Shown here one piece after another: positions 43,924 to 46,691 of a stretch of 46,691 nt of DNA. Source of the stretch: Geomobilimonas luticola (GTDB taxonomy: Bacteria; Desulfobacterota; Desulfuromonadia; Geobacterales; Geobacteraceae). The DNA lies in NCBI RefSeq assembly GCF_018476905.1, contig NZ_JAHCVK010000013.1:1-46691 (forward strand), in the 5' to 3' direction. The translations under genes were made by a program, and so were the position numbers. Numbering within the stretch: the stretch's first letter is position 1; each line of letters begins with the position of its first letter. The notes beneath the pieces were generated by a model, which ran no database searches, had not been told where the DNA came from, and was given only the letters and a program-made list of their open reading frames with translations.

Positions 43924-45183
43924 ATGATCACGCGCCGTTACCTGCTTTTCACTCTTCTGCTCGGAATGTTCTCCACCCACAAGTCCCTTGCCCAGAACGA
44001 AACGCCGTCATCTCAGCCACCATCAGCAGTCGCTGCCGTGACCTTCCCCCTGGGGACCGCCACCCCCTCAGAGGTGTGCGGCGCCTGCCACAAGGCCATA
44101 TACCGTGAATTCGCCCTGGGATTCGGCAGCGATATCCGCAATCGCGGTGTTGCGCTGAAATCCCCCCACGAGCAGAGGCTCGACCTTCCCGCCAATGTTT
44201 CATCCACCACTACCGCCCACGCCATGGCCGGTGTCGATCCCTTCCCCATTCACGCCCGGGAGGCCGAGGAAGAAGGAAAGTCCTGCAACGTCTGCCACTT
44301 CCCCGAAGCCTTCGAGATTCCGGACATGGACGTGGCGGAAGTTTTCAAACCCGCACCCCGCCCGAAAGACCAGGAAGCGGGCGGGTTGACGTGTGCCAGC
44401 TGTCACCTCACCCCCGACGGGAAAATTCGCGGCCCGTACAATCTGCGTGCCCCCCATAACAATTTTCCCGATGTCCGGATGAAAACCTCCCTCATGTGCG
44501 CCTACTGCCACAGCCTCGGTAAACGGGTAGTGGGAAAGCAGACCCAGACATTCCTTGAATGGCGGGACGATTTCTGGAAACAGGGACTGGGGAGCCAGAA
44601 CTGCCAGGACTGCCACATGCCCCGCACCACAAGGAAACTGGCGGAAAACAGCGACGTGCCGGAACGGGTGGTGGCACGCCACCTCTGGACCGGTGGACGG
44701 TCGGTACAACGCCTGCAGAATGCCCTGAGTCAGGTCATTGTCCAGCCAACGGCGGGAGCGGCATCGTTCGAATTTCGCCTCATCAATATCGGCGCCGGCC
44801 ACTCCGTGCCGACCGGATCAAACCGCCGCGCCATCTATCTGCAGGTGTACGCCAAGCATAAACGCGGCAAAGTCGTGGAGCAGCACGAATGGCTGTTCGC
44901 TCCCTGGTACAGCGCCCGACCCGACGACCGAAAATACCTGGAAGACGACAGACAACGCCCCGACGCCAAAGCCGCCATGCAGGCAGACGCCCAGGGCCCC
45001 CACGAGCAGATCATCCGTGCCGGCGAAGAACGGGTACTGAGCTGGTCTCCCAAGCTCAGACCGGGCAGTTACTCGATCCAGGCCCGTCTGGTCTACGACC
45101 TCAACCGTTACAACGATCGAAAAATCACGAACGACCAGACCTTGATCAGTACGACAACACTGAACGTGTCGGTAGGTAAATAA
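43924..45183 (+). CDS. periplasmic pentaheme c-type cytochrome
   Basis: Exported multiheme cytochrome with a signal peptide ending SLA (about residue 23). Five CXXCH motifs lie in the first half: CGACH, CNVCH, CASCH, CAYCH and CQDCH. The second half is heme-free and contains INIGAGHSVPTGSNRRA, a motif of a beta-sandwich domain found in related multiheme proteins. GAAGGA precedes the ATG. The following iron-sulfur protein gene lies about 100 bases downstream on the same strand and may share electrons or a transcript. Role in respiratory electron transfer is inferred. Confidence 0.88.
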   Translation: MITRRYLLFTLLLGMFSTHKSLAQNETPSSQPPSAVAAVTFPLGTATPSEVCGACHKAIYREFALGFGSDIRNRGVALKSPHEQRLDLPANVSSTTTAHAMAGVDPFPIHAREAEEEGKSCNVCHFPEAFEIPDMDVAEVFKPAPRPKDQEAGGLTCASCHLTPDGKIRGPYNLRAPHNNFPDVRMKTSLMCAYCHSLGKRVVGKQTQTFLEWRDDFWKQGLGSQNCQDCHMPRTTRKLAENSDVPERVVARHLWTGGRSVQRLQNALSQVIVQPTAGAASFEFRLINIGAGHSVPTGSNRRAIYLQVYAKHKRGKVVEQHEWLFAPWYSARPDDRKYLEDDRQRPDAKAAMQADAQGPHEQIIRAGEERVLSWSPKLRPGSYSIQARLVYDLNRYNDRKITNDQTLISTTTLNVSVGK

Positions 45184-45285
45184 CCTGCCGGGTCACTTGA
45201 TGCCGAGAGAGCCCGTACCTTATCGATACGGTTCTTTGGAGAATTTCCTACGAAACCGACCACCTCGCGCGCGACGGGAGACGCC

Positions 45286-46581
45286 ATGTCACACCACATG
45301 CCGAAAACCGGTTACCGGCAACTGGTGGATCGCCTCAACAGATTCCCCCAGGGAGCGTTCCCTTCTCCGCTCCTCTATGACATCCTCGCACTCCTCGTCA
45401 GCGAACGGGAGGCAGAGCTCGTATCCCGTCTTCCGCTCATGCCTTTCACTGCCAAGCGGGCTGCCGGGGTATGGCTCATGACGGAGAGCAAAGCCAGGAC
45501 ACTGCTGGACGGGCTTGCCTACCGCGCACTTCTCCTCGATCTCACGAAGGGAGATGAGACCTTCTACGTCCTCCCTCCTCCCATGGCAGGATTTTTCGAA
45601 TTCGCCCTCATGCGCGTCCGAACAGACATCGACCAGCAGGCGCTGAGCGAACTCTTCTACCAGTACCTCAACGTCGAAGAGGATTTCATCCGCGACCTGT
45701 TTGTCCGTGGGGAGACGAAACTGGGAAGGATATTCGTACACGAACCGGCCCTTTCGTCAGAAAATGCCAGCCATGTGCTGGAATACGAGCGGGCGAGCGA
45801 GGTGATCCGTACTGCACAACGGATCGGCGTGGGAAGATGCTACTGTCGCCATAAGATGTCCCATGTCGGAAAGGCATGTTCGGCGCCGCAGGAAATCTGC
45901 ATGACCTTCAATCTGGTTGCTGAGCCGCTCATCCGTCATGGCCATGCCCGGCAGGCCGGGTCACGCGAGGCCCTCGACCTCCTCCAGCAGGCACGCGACA
46001 GGCAGCTCGTTCAGTTCGGGGACAATGTACGGGAGGGGGTCAACTTCATCTGTCATTGCTGCCGCTGCTGCTGTGACGCACTGCTCGCCGCCAAGCGCTT
46101 CGCCAATCTTCACCCGGTGCACACCACAAACTTTGCCCCGATTGTACAGGCGGAGCAGTGCATGGCATGTGGCAGATGCGCCGCCGCCTGCCCGGTGGAG
46201 GCGATGCAGCACACAGCAACCACGGGCATAGAGCGAACCGGCATCAACACTCCACAAATAGACATGGACCGCTGCCTTGGCTGTGGTCTCTGCGTCAAAG
46301 CATGCCGTTTCGGGGCACTCATCCTGGAATCACGCGCCAAGAGGGTCCTCACACCGGTCAACACTGCCCATCGCGTGGTTCTCATGGCAATCGAACGCAA
46401 CTGCCTGCAAAATCTCATCTTCGACAATCAGGCACTGAGGAGCCATCGGGCAATGGCGGCAATTCTCGGGGTGATTCTCAGACTCCCCCCGCTTAAACAG
46501 TACCTGGCAAGCAAACAGATGAATTCTCATTACCTCGAAAGGCTTCTCCAGTCGGTCCATCTTCCGGCTGGCATCCGGTAA
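45286..46581 (+). CDS. 4Fe-4S dicluster protein of unknown function
   Basis: Cytosolic iron-sulfur protein of 431 residues. The N-terminal half resembles a helical DNA- or protein-binding module (LALLVSEREAELVSRL, KRAAGVWLMTESKARTLLD). Then come Cys-rich segments CYCRHKMSHVGKACSAP and CHCCRCCC, and a classical ferredoxin dicluster CMACGRCAAACPVEA and CLGCGLCVKACRFGA. The tail is helical. It probably carries two 4Fe-4S clusters plus a further metal site. No catalytic domain is seen; redox sensing or electron relay are possible. GGGAGA precedes the ATG. Confidence 0.85.
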   Translation: MSHHMPKTGYRQLVDRLNRFPQGAFPSPLLYDILALLVSEREAELVSRLPLMPFTAKRAAGVWLMTESKARTLLDGLAYRALLLDLTKGDETFYVLPPPMAGFFEFALMRVRTDIDQQALSELFYQYLNVEEDFIRDLFVRGETKLGRIFVHEPALSSENASHVLEYERASEVIRTAQRIGVGRCYCRHKMSHVGKACSAPQEICMTFNLVAEPLIRHGHARQAGSREALDLLQQARDRQLVQFGDNVREGVNFICHCCRCCCDALLAAKRFANLHPVHTTNFAPIVQAEQCMACGRCAAACPVEAMQHTATTGIERTGINTPQIDMDRCLGCGLCVKACRFGALILESRAKRVLTPVNTAHRVVLMAIERNCLQNLIFDNQALRSHRAMAAILGVILRLPPLKQYLASKQMNSHYLERLLQSVHLPAGIR

Positions 46582-46624
46582 TTAGTGTATGTATGCCTTG
46601 GCAGTTGCTATCACCAGAAACAAA

Positions 46625-46659
46625 AAAAAGCCCCACCATAAAGAATGGTGGGGCTTTTT
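46625..46659. terminator. bidirectional terminator shared with the rRNA operon
   Basis: AAGCCCCACCAT and ATGGTGGGGCTT flanked by A and T runs on both sides. It ends the iron-sulfur gene from the left and the rRNA operon from the right. Confidence 0.9.
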
Positions 46660-46666
46660 GATAAAA

Positions 46667-46691
46667 TTCCCGGCGGCGACCTACTCTCCCA
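46667..46691 (-). rRNA. 5S rRNA, 3' end (partial)
   Basis: On the minus strand the final bases read TGGGAGAGTAGGTCGCCGCC followed by GGG, the conserved 3' end of bacterial 5S rRNA. The rest lies beyond the window, so an rRNA operon is entering on the minus strand. Confidence 0.85.

Overview
The window looks like chromosomal DNA of a dissimilatory metal-reducing deltaproteobacterium of the Geobacter group (Desulfuromonadota). This rests on GC-rich sequence, four multiheme or heme-bearing c-type cytochromes, a heme-tagged HD-GYP receptor, GEMM-I riboswitches in front of electron-transfer genes, and a trp operon carrying a second trpB of the trpB2 type. This is recognition from sequence, not a database match. 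About 40 protein genes are supported, nearly all intact. No prophage, insertion sequence, tRNA or CRISPR array was seen.

Layout. 1-3.5 kb: a divergent pair, a single-heme outer-membrane beta-barrel (-) and a decaheme lipoprotein cytochrome (+), which could belong to an electron conduit. 3.5-6.7 kb: an Uup-type ABC-F ATPase, a LEA14-like lipoprotein and a lytic transglycosylase-like lipoprotein (-). 7-14.5 kb: tryptophan operon trpE-G-D-C-B2-F-B (-) with several stop/start overlaps; trpA is not here. 14.7-16.7 kb: htpG (+). 16.8-19.9 kb: two consecutive transcription units (+), each with its own promoter, a nearly identical GEMM-I cyclic-dinucleotide riboswitch and an overlapping terminator. 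The first drives an unknown membrane protein, the second a PgcA-like Pro-Thr-repeat multiheme cytochrome. 20-21 kb: rubrerythrin and a small protein (-).

21-30.7 kb is a long minus-strand housekeeping run: CDF metal transporter, recJ, TPR protein, secF, secD, yajC, tgt, queA and a SpoIID-like protein. 31-33.2 kb: a membrane receptor with a periplasmic CXXCH, HAMP, GAF and HD-GYP domains (+). 33.3-37.2 kb: two peptide-transporter ATPases, an ArsR regulator, an RlmI-type methyltransferase and a GIY-YIG protein (+). 37.2-40 kb: biotin operon bioF-H-C (-) behind a promoter overlapping a BirA-type operator. 40-43 kb: a PilT-like ATPase with an MshEN-type N-domain and a membrane metallophosphoesterase (-). 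43-46.6 kb: a PPP phosphatase with a probably leaderless mRNA, a pentaheme cytochrome and an iron-sulfur protein (+). The last bases are the 3' end of a 5S rRNA on the minus strand, so an rRNA operon lies just beyond.

The most interesting theme is cyclic-dinucleotide control of extracellular electron transfer. Two riboswitches whose aptamer and terminator compete for the same strand (predicted ON switches), a likely heme-sensing HD-GYP phosphodiesterase and a putative MshEN-PilT motor lie within about 25 kb. The riboswitch mechanism can be read from the base pairing; the link between these parts is inference.
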